Source: Galbibacter sp038433465 (GTDB taxonomy: Bacteria; Bacteroidota; Bacteroidia; Flavobacteriales; Flavobacteriaceae). From it: a DNA stretch of 64,000 bases. The notes beneath the pieces are model-generated. The model searched no databases. It was not told the DNA's origin and saw nothing but the letters and a program-made list of their open reading frames with translations. Each line of letters opens with the position of its first letter. Within the stretch, counting starts at the first letter, position 1. Below are positions 8,554-17,236 of the stretch, piece by piece. Position numbers and translations under genes: made by a program. The stretch is taken from the NCBI RefSeq assembly GCF_038433465.1, contig NZ_JAESVF010000005.1, forward strand, positions 1 through 64,000. The letters are read 5' to 3'.

Positions 8554-9282
8554 CTATTCTGCAGTAGCTTCTTCTTCGGAAGGATTTGCTTTTATTTCTT
8601 TTATAAACTCATCCAACATCTTTCCATATTTTGAGTTTGCAACTTCTGGAGTTAACGAACTTTTTATGGAATCTAAATACTTAACATTGGTATTGTATGC
8701 GTTCGCCAATGTAACATAAGGCGCAACATAAGAGTCTTTGTTGTTGAAGATAAAATTAAGCGTGTATAAATAGCTTCGTGTAGCATTTTTTTCTGAAACA
8801 ACTCTTAAAGAATCAGCTGTAGCAATATTTCCATCTTTGGTAGCTTGCAAAGTTTCTTTGATAAGCTCTAAATTTTTAGTTGAAAATTTAGAAACTATCT
8901 TTTTGTATTCATCCCATTTTTTCTGACTTTCAGAACCTTCAATTTTAGCTTCAGCAGCAAAATAATCTCTTGAAGTTTGAATATCGATAACTCCTGGTTC
9001 AGCAAAAAACTCTAGACGATCGTTTAAGTTGTTACCGTCATTTTTATCTAAATACAACGTAAAAACTTCTGGACTTTCAATATGTGTTGAAAATGTAAAA
9101 GTTGGATTTCCATCAATCACAGCAGAGTCGATACTTACAGAGGCGCTGTCGTTTACTTTTTGTAAATAAATAGTTCCTTTCTTTAGTCCGTTAACAGTTC
9201 CGTTTACGGTTAAATTATTGCTTTCCTTTCCGCAGGAAACAACTAAAAATAAGGCAAAAATAGGGAGTAATAATCTATACAT
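8554..9282 (-). CDS. DUF4369 domain lipoprotein
   Basis: The chosen ATG gives MYRLLLPIFALFLVVSCGKE, a lipoprotein signal with a lipobox Cys at residue 17. The longer frame begins with a TTG at 9306 that belongs to a -7-like box (CATATTTG), so it is rejected. Residues ~25-125 resemble the DUF4369 beta-domain common at the N terminus of Bacteroidota thiol-disulfide proteins (TVNGTVNGLKKGTIYLQK, DSAVIDGNPTF). The rest is helical and charged. No thioredoxin CxxC is present, so this is the stand-alone form. It ends in an acidic tail (PSEEEATAE). The function is unknown; it is probably anchored in the outer membrane. Confidence 0.82.
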   Translation of the reverse strand: MYRLLLPIFALFLVVSCGKESNNLTVNGTVNGLKKGTIYLQKVNDSASVSIDSAVIDGNPTFTFSTHIESPEVFTLYLDKNDGNNLNDRLEFFAEPGVIDIQTSRDYFAAEAKIEGSESQKKWDEYKKIVSKFSTKNLELIKETLQATKDGNIATADSLRVVSEKNATRSYLYTLNFIFNNKDSYVAPYVTLANAYNTNVKYLDSIKSSLTPEVANSKYGKMLDEFIKEIKANPSEEEATAE

Positions 9283-9331
9283 TCTGTTTGTTTTTCTGAT
9301 GCGCAAATATGCGTAATTCTTCTAAAAATTG

Positions 9332-10597
9332 CTACACTTTTGAGGCTAATTCCATTAAATAAGCACAAAAAATAGCGCCGTAGGTACCAGCAGCATAACC
9401 AAAAACCGCCAGTAAAACACCAACGGTAGCCAACGACGGATGAAATTCGGCTGCAACAACTGGCGCAGAAGCCGCACCACCAACGTTTGCTTGACTTCCA
9501 ACTGCTAAAAAGAAGTAAGGAGCTTTAATGATTTTAGCTACAACAATAAGTAAAAGTGCGTGGATGGTCATCCAAACGAGACCGATTGCAATCAGTCCAG
9601 GGTTTTCAAAGATTTTAAAAATATCCATTTTCATCCCAATGGTAGCAACAAGAATGTAAATGCAAATAGATCCAAACTTGCTCGCTCCAGCTCCTTCGTA
9701 ATTTTTAAATTTGGTGAAAGAAAGGATAATTCCAATTGCAGTTGCAATGGTAATCATCCAGAAAAACTGAGATCCGAAGGATGATAATGCGCTTGTTTTA
9801 TCGCTTATTGCATGAAAATTAGCTGTTAAAAAATCTGAAATATTGTTGGCGCCCCAATGTGCAATTCCAACAGCGACAAAGGCAATAGATAAAATCATCA
9901 TATAGTCGGTGAGAGTAGGAGTACGCGTAACCTTTTCAGCAAAAGCTTGCATTTTATTTTTTAAAGTCTCAATAGCGCTATTGTCGGCTTTTAGCCAATT
10001 GTCAATTTTATCACTTTTTCCAACACCAAGAAGAACAATGGCCATCCAAATGTTTGCTACTACAATATCAACCAACACCATTCCTCCATATTTTTCTGGA
10101 TTGTATTTAAAAATTTCGAGCATCGCGGCTTGGTTTGCACCACCACCAATCCAACTTCCGGCAAGCGTTGCAAGCCCTCTCCAAACAGCATCTGGTCCAA
10201 CACCTCCAACGGTATCTGGAGAAACAGTAGATATTAGCAAAATTGCTAATGGACCTCCAATGACAATACCAATAGTTCCAGTAAAAAACATAATCAATGC
10301 TTTTGGACCTAAGTTAAAAACTGCCTTTAGGTCGATACTTAAAGTCATTAAAACAAGTGATGCCGGAAGTAAATATCGACTGGCAACATAGTATAAATTG
10401 GAAACTTCGTCGGAGATAACACCAAAGGAATTAAATAGAGAAGGCAACAAATAGCACATAAGTACCGAGGGAATGATTTTGTAAAACTTATTCCAAAACC
10501 CTGTTTTTTTAGCAGAAGTATAAAAAACAAATCCTAAACACAACATGATAATACCAAAAACGATTGTATCGTTTGAGAAAATGGGAGTTTCTTGCAT
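9332..10597 (-). CDS. DUF819 family membrane protein (putative transporter)
   Basis: About 421 residues with ten or more hydrophobic segments. Conserved DUF819 stretches are present: PSVLMCYLLPSLFNSFG, LAGSWIGGGANQAAM and a C-terminal GSQANVGGAASAPVVAAEF, whose GG-rich parts recall ion-coupled carriers. The ATG at 10597 (MQETPIF) is chosen. The frame extends 28 codons further, but those codons fall into a dispersed repeat (10660-10813) whose other copy is non-coding. The substrate is unknown. Confidence 0.88.
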   Translation of the reverse strand: MQETPIFSNDTIVFGIIMLCLGFVFYTSAKKTGFWNKFYKIIPSVLMCYLLPSLFNSFGVISDEVSNLYYVASRYLLPASLVLMTLSIDLKAVFNLGPKALIMFFTGTIGIVIGGPLAILLISTVSPDTVGGVGPDAVWRGLATLAGSWIGGGANQAAMLEIFKYNPEKYGGMVLVDIVVANIWMAIVLLGVGKSDKIDNWLKADNSAIETLKNKMQAFAEKVTRTPTLTDYMMILSIAFVAVGIAHWGANNISDFLTANFHAISDKTSALSSFGSQFFWMITIATAIGIILSFTKFKNYEGAGASKFGSICIYILVATIGMKMDIFKIFENPGLIAIGLVWMTIHALLLIVVAKIIKAPYFFLAVGSQANVGGAASAPVVAAEFHPSLATVGVLLAVFGYAAGTYGAIFCAYLMELASKV

Positions 10598-10659
10598 GAA
10601 AATTAAATTTTTGGGAAAATACGAAAATGAGGGGAATTTGCAAGAAACAAATATTGATT

Positions 10660-10813
10660 TTGAATATCCGTAATATATCATACCAAGATTAAAATGTCAG
10701 GTCGAGCCTGCCTTTGTCGGCAGACAGGCTTAGTCGAGACCCTGTTTGAAACTGTTAAGGCAAATGACCTCTCGACTACGCTCGAGGTGACGGTGAATTA
10801 TGACAGATTGCGA
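10660..10813 (-). repeat. Dispersed long-hairpin repeat, copy 1 (154 bp)
   Basis: Reads on the minus strand as the same element found on plus at 38344-38477. Shared parts include the end TGAATATCCG, the block GATTAAAATGTCAGGTCGAG, the arm CCTCTCGACTACGC and the end TATGACAGATTGCGA. The arms of about 25 nt form a long imperfect hairpin. This copy carries an extra ~23-nt palindrome (10709-10731) in its left arm that copy 2 lacks. Confidence 0.85.
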
Positions 10814-10834
10814 AGAATAATATATGCATTAATA

Positions 10835-10868
10835 AAACAGCCGATTTCAATTTTGAAATCGGCTGTTT
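10835..10868 (-). terminator. Terminator of the gltBD operon
   Basis: A perfect 16-bp stem AAACAGCCGATTTCAA / TTGAAATCGGCTGTTT with a minimal loop lies 40 bp after the gltD stop. A-rich flanks give the U tract on the minus strand. Confidence 0.85.
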
Positions 10869-10908
10869 CTGCTAAATCCTCCTTAATGGGGGATAAATAA
10901 ATCTATAA

Positions 10909-12366
10909 TTAAGCAGCGGGTAAATCTCCTTTTTCTTTTTTAGGAAGTGAAGAAACGCCCATTAAAAATTTATCTACGTGGTGTGCTGCTTCTCTACCTT
11001 CGGAAATTGCCCAAACAATTAAAGATTGTCCTCTTCTCATATCTCCAGCAGTAAAAATATGTGGGATATTGGTTTGGTAATTTGTTCCTTTGATATTGCT
11101 TCGCTCATCGGTATGCAATCCAAGTTGTTCGCTTAAAGTTGCTTCTGGACCTGTAAAACCAAGAGCTAAAAGCGCTAAGTCGCATGGCCATTCTTTTTCT
11201 GAACCTTCAACCTCTTTTAGTTGAGGACGCTCTCCTGGAATTTTAACCCATTTAACTTCTACCGTTTTAATAGCCGTTAAATTACCTTGACTATCTTTAA
11301 CAAACTCTTTTGTAAGAATACTCCAGTTACGCTCAACTCCTTCTTCGTGTGAAGAACTTGTTTTTAGCGTGAACGGCCAAAAAGGCCATGGGTTTTCTTC
11401 GGTCCTTGATGAAGAAGGCATCGGCATAATTTCAAAATTTGTAACCGATTTTGCTCCGTGACGATTTGAGGTTCCAATACAGTCTGAACCTGTATCTCCA
11501 CCACCAATAACAATTACATTTTTACCAGCAGCATGCAAGTCTTCAGTAGTTTCTGCAAGTCCGTCTACCACTTGGTTGTTTCGTTTTAAAAACTCCATTG
11601 CTTGAACAACGCCTTTTGCGTCTGCGCCAGGAATAGGTAAAGGTCTACGTTGGGTAGCACCTCCACATAAAACTACCGCATCAAATTCATTTAGTTTTTC
11701 AGCTTCGTAATTTTTACCGACGTGTACGTTTGTTTTAAATTCAATTCCTTCTTCTTCTAAAATAGCTACACGACGATCGATTACTTTCTTTTCAAGTTTA
11801 AAATCTGGAATTCCGTAGCGAAGTAGCCCTCCCACTTTTTTATCACGTTCAAAAACGGTAACGGTATGTCCAGCTCTGTTTAATTGCTGTGCAGCGGCCA
11901 AACCAGCAGGACCAGAACCTACAACAGCAACTTTTTTTCCTGTTCTATTTTTAGGAGGATTGGCTTTAATCCAACCTTCTTTAAAACCGCGTTCTACGAT
12001 GTATTTCTCAATCATTTCAATAGAAACAGGAGCTTTTATAATTCCAAGTACACATGCCGATTCGCAAGGTGCAGGGCATAATCTCCCTGTGAATTCAGGG
12101 AAATTATTAGTAGAATGTAGTATTTGCAGTGCCTTGTTCCATTCGTTTTTATAAACGGCATCGTTAAAATCTGGAATTAAATTTCCTAACGGACAACCGC
12201 TATGGCAAAACGGAATTCCGCAATCCATACAGCGTCCACCTTGTTTGTTTAATTCTTCTGTAGCTACTTCGGTGGTAAACTCGTTGTAATTTTTTAAGCG
12301 TTCTTCAACAGCAGTCGTTCCTTCGTAACTTCTTTCGTATTCTAAAAATCCTCTTAGTTTTCCCAT
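10909..12366 (-). CDS. gltD: Glutamate synthase small subunit
   Basis: The 485-residue flavoprotein feeds electrons from NAD(P)H to the large subunit. It has an N-terminal Cys cluster (C46, C49, C54, C58, then C96, C100, C104) for [4Fe-4S] centres. The FAD-binding GSGPAG is at ~149-154, a second nucleotide motif GGGDTGSD is near 288-295, and the C-terminal TAGDMRRG closes the FAD site. Length is normal. It starts 1 nt after the gltB stop, so the two are co-transcribed. Confidence 0.96.
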   Translation of the reverse strand: MGKLRGFLEYERSYEGTTAVEERLKNYNEFTTEVATEELNKQGGRCMDCGIPFCHSGCPLGNLIPDFNDAVYKNEWNKALQILHSTNNFPEFTGRLCPAPCESACVLGIIKAPVSIEMIEKYIVERGFKEGWIKANPPKNRTGKKVAVVGSGPAGLAAAQQLNRAGHTVTVFERDKKVGGLLRYGIPDFKLEKKVIDRRVAILEEEGIEFKTNVHVGKNYEAEKLNEFDAVVLCGGATQRRPLPIPGADAKGVVQAMEFLKRNNQVVDGLAETTEDLHAAGKNVIVIGGGDTGSDCIGTSNRHGAKSVTNFEIMPMPSSSRTEENPWPFWPFTLKTSSSHEEGVERNWSILTKEFVKDSQGNLTAIKTVEVKWVKIPGERPQLKEVEGSEKEWPCDLALLALGFTGPEATLSEQLGLHTDERSNIKGTNYQTNIPHIFTAGDMRRGQSLIVWAISEGREAAHHVDKFLMGVSSLPKKEKGDLPAA

Positions 12367-12367
12367 T

Positions 12368-15300
12368 TTAAGCTGTTGTTAATTGTTGTACTTCTTTTTC
12401 TTTTGACGCCATCATTTCTAATGCTTTTTTGTATTCCGTAGGCATTACTTTGATGAATTTCTGACTGTTTTTCTCCCAATCATTTAAAATACGTTTGGCA
12501 AGCGGACTATCAGTATAAGTTACATGATTACTGATGAGTTCTTTTAATTGCTCTTGATCGTTGTTAGAAAGTTCTTCTAATTCAATCATTTCCATATTAA
12601 AATTATGAGTGTCTAACGAGTTGTCTGGATTATAGATGTATGCAATTCCGCCGCTCATTCCCGCTGCAAAATTTCTACCTATTTTTCCAAGAATTACAGC
12701 AACTCCACCTGTCATGTACTCGCAACCGTGGTCGCCAATACCTTCTACAACAGCTTTTGCACCAGAGTTTCTTACCAAGAAGCGTTCTCCAGCAATTCCG
12801 TTAATATATGCTTCTCCGTTAATGGCACCGTACATGGCAACATTTCCGATAATTACATTCTCTTCAGGTTTAAAGGTCGCTTCTTCAGGTACTTTAACAA
12901 TAAGTTTAGCTCCAGAGAGTCCTTTTCCGAAGTAATCGTTTGTATTTCCGTTTACTTTTAACGTGAGTCCTTTGGTGGCAAATGCTCCGAAACTCTGCCC
13001 TGCAGATCCTTTGAAATTAAGTGTTAACGTATCTTCTGGAAGACCATTTTCTCCATGAATTTTGGAAATCTCGTTACTTAAAATAGCACCTGTAGTTCTG
13101 TTGATGTTGGTAATCGGGAAATCTAAACTCATTTGTTCTTTACGATATACCGCAGGGTGCGCCTGACTCAAAATTTCGAAATCTAAAACTTCTTCAAGTT
13201 GATGATCTTGCTTTTCAGTATTGTATAATTTTACGTGTTCTGGAACTCTAGGTTTGTATAAAATATTAGATAAATCAATTCCTTGCGCTTTGTAGTGCTC
13301 AATGGCTCTGTTCATGTCCAACTTCTGACTTTGACCTACCATTTCTTCAATGGTTTTAAAGCCTAGGTCTGCCATAATCTGACGTAATTCTTGTGCGATG
13401 AAATACATAAAGTTAATTACGTGTTCTGGCGTTCCTTTAAAGTTTTTGCGAAGTTCTGGATCTTGTGTTGCAATCCCAACAGGACATGTATTTAAGTGGC
13501 ACGCACGCATCATGATACAACCAGAAGCTACAAGTGGAGCAGTGGCAAAACCAAATTCTTCAGCACCAAGCAAACAAGCAACAGCAACATCTCTTCCTGT
13601 TTTTAATTGTCCGTCACACTCCATTACAATTCGGCTACGAAGGTCGTTTAGCACAAGTGTTTGTTGCGCTTCTGCAACTCCCAACTCCCATGGTAAACCA
13701 GCATGACGTAGTGATGTAAGCGGAGAAGCACCTGTACCTCCATCAAAACCAGAGATAAGTACTACATCGGCTTTTGCTTTTGCAACTCCCGCAGCAATAG
13801 TTCCAACACCTACTTCGGAAACCAATTTTACGTTTACACGTGCTTCGCGATTGGCATTTTTTAAGTCGAAGATAAGTTGTGCTAAATCTTCAATTGAATA
13901 AATATCGTGATGCGGAGGTGGTGAAATAAGTCCGACATACGGGGTAGAGTTTCTTGTTTTTGCAATGGAAGGATTCACTTTTGGCCCAGGTAATTGTCCG
14001 CCTTCTCCAGGTTTTGCTCCCTGAGCCATTTTAATTTGAATCTCTTTAGCATTCGATAAATAGTTGATCGAAACTCCAAAACGTCCAGATGCAACTTGTT
14101 TGATAGCGCTGTTTCGCCAGTTTCCGTTTAAATCTTTATGGAAACGATCTGGATCTTCTCCACCCTCACCAGAATTACTTTTACCTTGAATTCTGTTCAT
14201 GGCGATGGCCAAGTTTTCGTGCGCTTCTTTACTGATTGAGCCAAAAGACATGGCTCCAGTTTTAAAACGTTTTACAATGTCTGTCCAAGGTTCTACTTCT
14301 TCAAGTGGAATAGGGTTGAGTTCTTTAAATTTAAACATTCCTCTCAATGTCATTAAGCGTTCGCTTTGCTCATTGATCATTTTTGAGTATTCTTTATAAC
14401 TGTCAAATTTATTGGTGCGTACCGCTTGCTGAAGTTTTGAAACAGTAGTTGGATTAAACATATGACGTTCGCCATTTCTTCTCCAACGGTAATCACCTCC
14501 AATTTCAAGATCTAAATCGGAAATTGACTGTGTATCGGTATATGCTTTTGTATAGCGTTTTTGGATTTCTTTTTCAATTTCATAAATCCCAATTCCTTCA
14601 ATTCTACTAGTAGTATTGCAGAAGTATTTGTCAACAAACTTTTTATTCAGACCTAATGCTTCAAAAATTTGAGCACCTCTATACGAATGTAAAGTAGAGA
14701 TTCCGATTTTGTTCATAATCTTCACAATCCCTTTTCCGATAGCTTTGTTGAAATTCAAAATTGCTTCTTCAAATGAAGTATTTATATCTCCTTCTGATGC
14801 TAATTTTGCGATGATCTCATTCACCATATACGGGTTGATAGCACTTGCTCCATACCCAAATAACAATGCAAAATGATGAGGCTCTCTAGGTTCTGCCGAT
14901 TCGATTATAATTCCTACGGAAGATCTTTTCTCTTTCTTTTTCAAACCATGATGCACATGCGAACATGCTAATGCAGATGGGATAGGTGCCATTGTTGGCG
15001 AAACATTTCTGTCAGAAAGAATAATAATGTTACACCCTTCGTCAATGGCATTCGAAATTTCGTCTACCATTTCTTCTAAACGAGCTTCAAGGCCATTCAA
15101 CCCTTTATTGATATCATAAAGGATTGAAATGGATACGGCCTTAAAGTCCGGGTGGTTAATATATTTAATCTTGTCCAGATCTTCGTTTGAGATAACTGGA
15201 TTTTGGATTTTAAGTTTTTTACACTGCTCAGGAACGATGTCAAAAATGTTTCTGTCGCCTCCAATTGATAAGCTAATATCGGTTACGATTTCTTCACGAA

Positions 15301-16885
15301 TCCCATCTAAAGGAGGGTTGGTTACCTGAGCGAAAAGTTGCTTGAAGTAGTTAAATAATAACTGTGGTTTGTCTGACAATACAGCCAAAGGCGTATCTGT
15401 TCCCATAGATCCGATAGCTTCTTTTCCTAAAGTTGCCATTGGAGTGATAAGGGTTTTGATGTCTTCAGTAGTATATCCAAATAGTTTTTGACGTGTAACA
15501 AAATCTTCTTTTTCAACAGGCGTTTTGTTTCCAGTGTATGGAATTTTAGCCAGCGGTAAAAGATTTTTGTCTAACCATTCTCTATACGGCCTTTTAGAAA
15601 CAATACTTTCTTTTACTTCTTCATCACCAATAATACGTCCTTCATTCATGTCTACCAAAAACATACGTCCTGGCTCTAAGCGTCCGTGATGTTCAACATT
15701 GTCTGGCGCTACATCAATCACTCCAGTTTCCGAAGACATAATTACGTAACCGTCTTTAGTAACAGTGTATCGAGAAGGTCTTAGTCCGTTACGATCTAAC
15801 AAAGCTCCGATGTAATTTCCATCGGTAAACGGAATAGAAGCTGGACCATCCCAAGGCTCCATAATACATGAGTTGTATTCGTAAAATGCCTTTTTGGTAT
15901 CGGACATTGATTGGTGTTTTTCCCAAGCTTCTGGCACCATCATCATCATAGCTTCTGGGAGCGAACGTCCTGTTTGTAATAACAGTTCGAGCACCATATC
16001 CATAGAAGCAGAATCCGATTTACCTTCTAAAACAATTGGTGGGATATCTTTAATGCTATCGCCAAAAATTTCAGTTTTAAAAAGCTCTTCTCTTGCTTTC
16101 ATTCTACTTAAATTACCACGAAGTGTATTGATCTCACCATTGTGACACATTAAGCGAAATGGTTGTGCCAAATCCCAAGTAGGGAATGTGTTTGTTGAAA
16201 AACGCTGGTGAACAAGAGCAAGTTTGGTAACTACTTCTGGTTGTTTTAGATCTTGATAATAGGCGCTAATATCTTGCGGCATTAAAAGACCTTTATATAT
16301 AATTGTGTTGGTTGAAAGGCTCGTGAAATAGAAATATCCGGCTTCCGAAAGGTTAGAATTTAAAACTGCGTGTTCTGCAATTTTTCTTCCAGCAAAAAGC
16401 TTCGCATTAAATTCTTCTTCGGAAAGATTAGCTCCATTTTTACCGATAAATACCTGTTTGATGTACGGCTCGGTTTCTGCAGCGATTTCTCCGATACATG
16501 CGTGATCTACAGGAACATCTCTCCAACCTATAATATTAAGGCCTTGTTTTTTGATGTTCTCTTCAAAAAGATTGATGCATATTTGAGATTGATTTTTTGA
16601 CTTCGGAAGGAAAAGCATACCAACAGCATATTCCTTAGGTTCCGGAATTTCAAAACTACAAGCTTGTTTAAAAAATGCATGCGGAATTTCGATTAATATC
16701 CCTGCTCCATCTCCAGTTTTTCCGTCGGCACTTACGGCACCACGATGTTCTAAACGAATTAAAATATCGAGTGCTTTATGAATAATGTCGTTTGTTTTTA
16801 CCCCATTTAGGTTACAGATAAAACCTGCACCGCAATTGTCATGTTCATACTCGGGGGAGTATAGTCCTTGTTGTAGTGGTTTCAT
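12368..16885 (-). CDS. gltB: Glutamate synthase large subunit
   Basis: The 1505-residue enzyme converts glutamine and 2-oxoglutarate to two glutamates. Translation begins with a 17-residue propeptide, and the catalytic Cys18 of the class II glutaminase follows (CGAGF). Then come the central domain, the FMN domain (GGTGASPLTSLRHAGLPWEL), the 3Fe-4S cluster loop (RACHLNTCPVG) and the C-terminal GXGXG helix domain (from ~1270; MYGAINGEAYI, GSGAxAVVEGIGDHG-like). All expected domains are present in order with no breaks. It is the first gene of gltBD; a promoter-like pair lies just upstream. Confidence 0.97.
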   Translation of the reverse strand: MKPLQQGLYSPEYEHDNCGAGFICNLNGVKTNDIIHKALDILIRLEHRGAVSADGKTGDGAGILIEIPHAFFKQACSFEIPEPKEYAVGMLFLPKSKNQSQICINLFEENIKKQGLNIIGWRDVPVDHACIGEIAAETEPYIKQVFIGKNGANLSEEEFNAKLFAGRKIAEHAVLNSNLSEAGYFYFTSLSTNTIIYKGLLMPQDISAYYQDLKQPEVVTKLALVHQRFSTNTFPTWDLAQPFRLMCHNGEINTLRGNLSRMKAREELFKTEIFGDSIKDIPPIVLEGKSDSASMDMVLELLLQTGRSLPEAMMMMVPEAWEKHQSMSDTKKAFYEYNSCIMEPWDGPASIPFTDGNYIGALLDRNGLRPSRYTVTKDGYVIMSSETGVIDVAPDNVEHHGRLEPGRMFLVDMNEGRIIGDEEVKESIVSKRPYREWLDKNLLPLAKIPYTGNKTPVEKEDFVTRQKLFGYTTEDIKTLITPMATLGKEAIGSMGTDTPLAVLSDKPQLLFNYFKQLFAQVTNPPLDGIREEIVTDISLSIGGDRNIFDIVPEQCKKLKIQNPVISNEDLDKIKYINHPDFKAVSISILYDINKGLNGLEARLEEMVDEISNAIDEGCNIIILSDRNVSPTMAPIPSALACSHVHHGLKKKEKRSSVGIIIESAEPREPHHFALLFGYGASAINPYMVNEIIAKLASEGDINTSFEEAILNFNKAIGKGIVKIMNKIGISTLHSYRGAQIFEALGLNKKFVDKYFCNTTSRIEGIGIYEIEKEIQKRYTKAYTDTQSISDLDLEIGGDYRWRRNGERHMFNPTTVSKLQQAVRTNKFDSYKEYSKMINEQSERLMTLRGMFKFKELNPIPLEEVEPWTDIVKRFKTGAMSFGSISKEAHENLAIAMNRIQGKSNSGEGGEDPDRFHKDLNGNWRNSAIKQVASGRFGVSINYLSNAKEIQIKMAQGAKPGEGGQLPGPKVNPSIAKTRNSTPYVGLISPPPHHDIYSIEDLAQLIFDLKNANREARVNVKLVSEVGVGTIAAGVAKAKADVVLISGFDGGTGASPLTSLRHAGLPWELGVAEAQQTLVLNDLRSRIVMECDGQLKTGRDVAVACLLGAEEFGFATAPLVASGCIMMRACHLNTCPVGIATQDPELRKNFKGTPEHVINFMYFIAQELRQIMADLGFKTIEEMVGQSQKLDMNRAIEHYKAQGIDLSNILYKPRVPEHVKLYNTEKQDHQLEEVLDFEILSQAHPAVYRKEQMSLDFPITNINRTTGAILSNEISKIHGENGLPEDTLTLNFKGSAGQSFGAFATKGLTLKVNGNTNDYFGKGLSGAKLIVKVPEEATFKPEENVIIGNVAMYGAINGEAYINGIAGERFLVRNSGAKAVVEGIGDHGCEYMTGGVAVILGKIGRNFAAGMSGGIAYIYNPDNSLDTHNFNMEMIELEELSNNDQEQLKELISNHVTYTDSPLAKRILNDWEKNSQKFIKVMPTEYKKALEMMASKEKEVQQLTTA

Positions 16886-16901
16886 AATTACGTGGTTTCC
16901 A

Positions 16902-16933
16902 CAAATCTAACAAGAAAACAGACGATTTTTCAA
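16902..16933 (-). promoter_or_regulatory. Possible promoter of gltBD
   Basis: On the minus strand TTG (16931-16933) precedes TAGATTTG (16902-16909) by 21 nt. The -7 box matches TAnnTTTG. The start codon is only 16 nt away, giving a very short leader. Confidence 0.4.
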
Positions 16934-17157
16934 TGTTTTTAATTAAAAGATGATATTAATTTGTTGTTTTTAATTATTTGTTGAAGAAAATTTAATATTG
17001 TGATTTTGACCTATCTCAAATTATCAAATCGTTAATTCAATACTAAAAAATTATTAATCCCTATAAAAAAGAGGGTAGTTTTAAGAATTAGGATGCGAAT
17101 AATTTATTATTTTTTAAAATACAGGGGGTGCGTCCTAATTTTGTTTATTAAAAAACA
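16934..17157. other. AT-rich intergenic region with an 11-bp inverted repeat
   Basis: No ORF is supported. An inverted repeat AATTAGGATGC (17086-17096) / GCGTCCTAATT (17130-17140), one mismatch, encloses an AT-rich centre. CCCTATAAAAAA at ~17060 echoes the terminator arm further right. It may be a decayed element or a regulatory site; nothing decides between them. Confidence 0.4.
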
Positions 17158-17187
17158 AATCACCCCTATTTTTTATAGGGGTGATTC
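17158..17187 (-). terminator. Terminator of the acyl-CoA dehydrogenase gene
   Basis: Stem AATCACCCCTAT / ATAGGGGTGATT (12 bp) with a T-rich loop, ~50 bp after the minus-strand stop. Confidence 0.75.
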
Positions 17188-17236
17188 TTAAATTACACAC
17201 TTTTATGAATTGAAAATGATTTTATTGGGGTACCTG

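Noticed and set aside
10598..10681. 28-codon N-terminal extension of the DUF819 protein
   Set aside because: The extension is partly encoded by the repeat end (10660 onward) and lacks family similarity; the ATG at 10597 starts the conserved protein.
10694..10900. 68-codon plus-strand ORF between the DUF819 gene and gltD
   Set aside because: It runs through the dispersed hairpin repeat, its nested palindrome and the gltBD terminator; the other repeat copy has no matching frame.
12636..16600. Several plus-strand frames opposite gltB
   Set aside because: gltB is an intact, highly conserved gene on the other strand; the opposite frames are short shadows.
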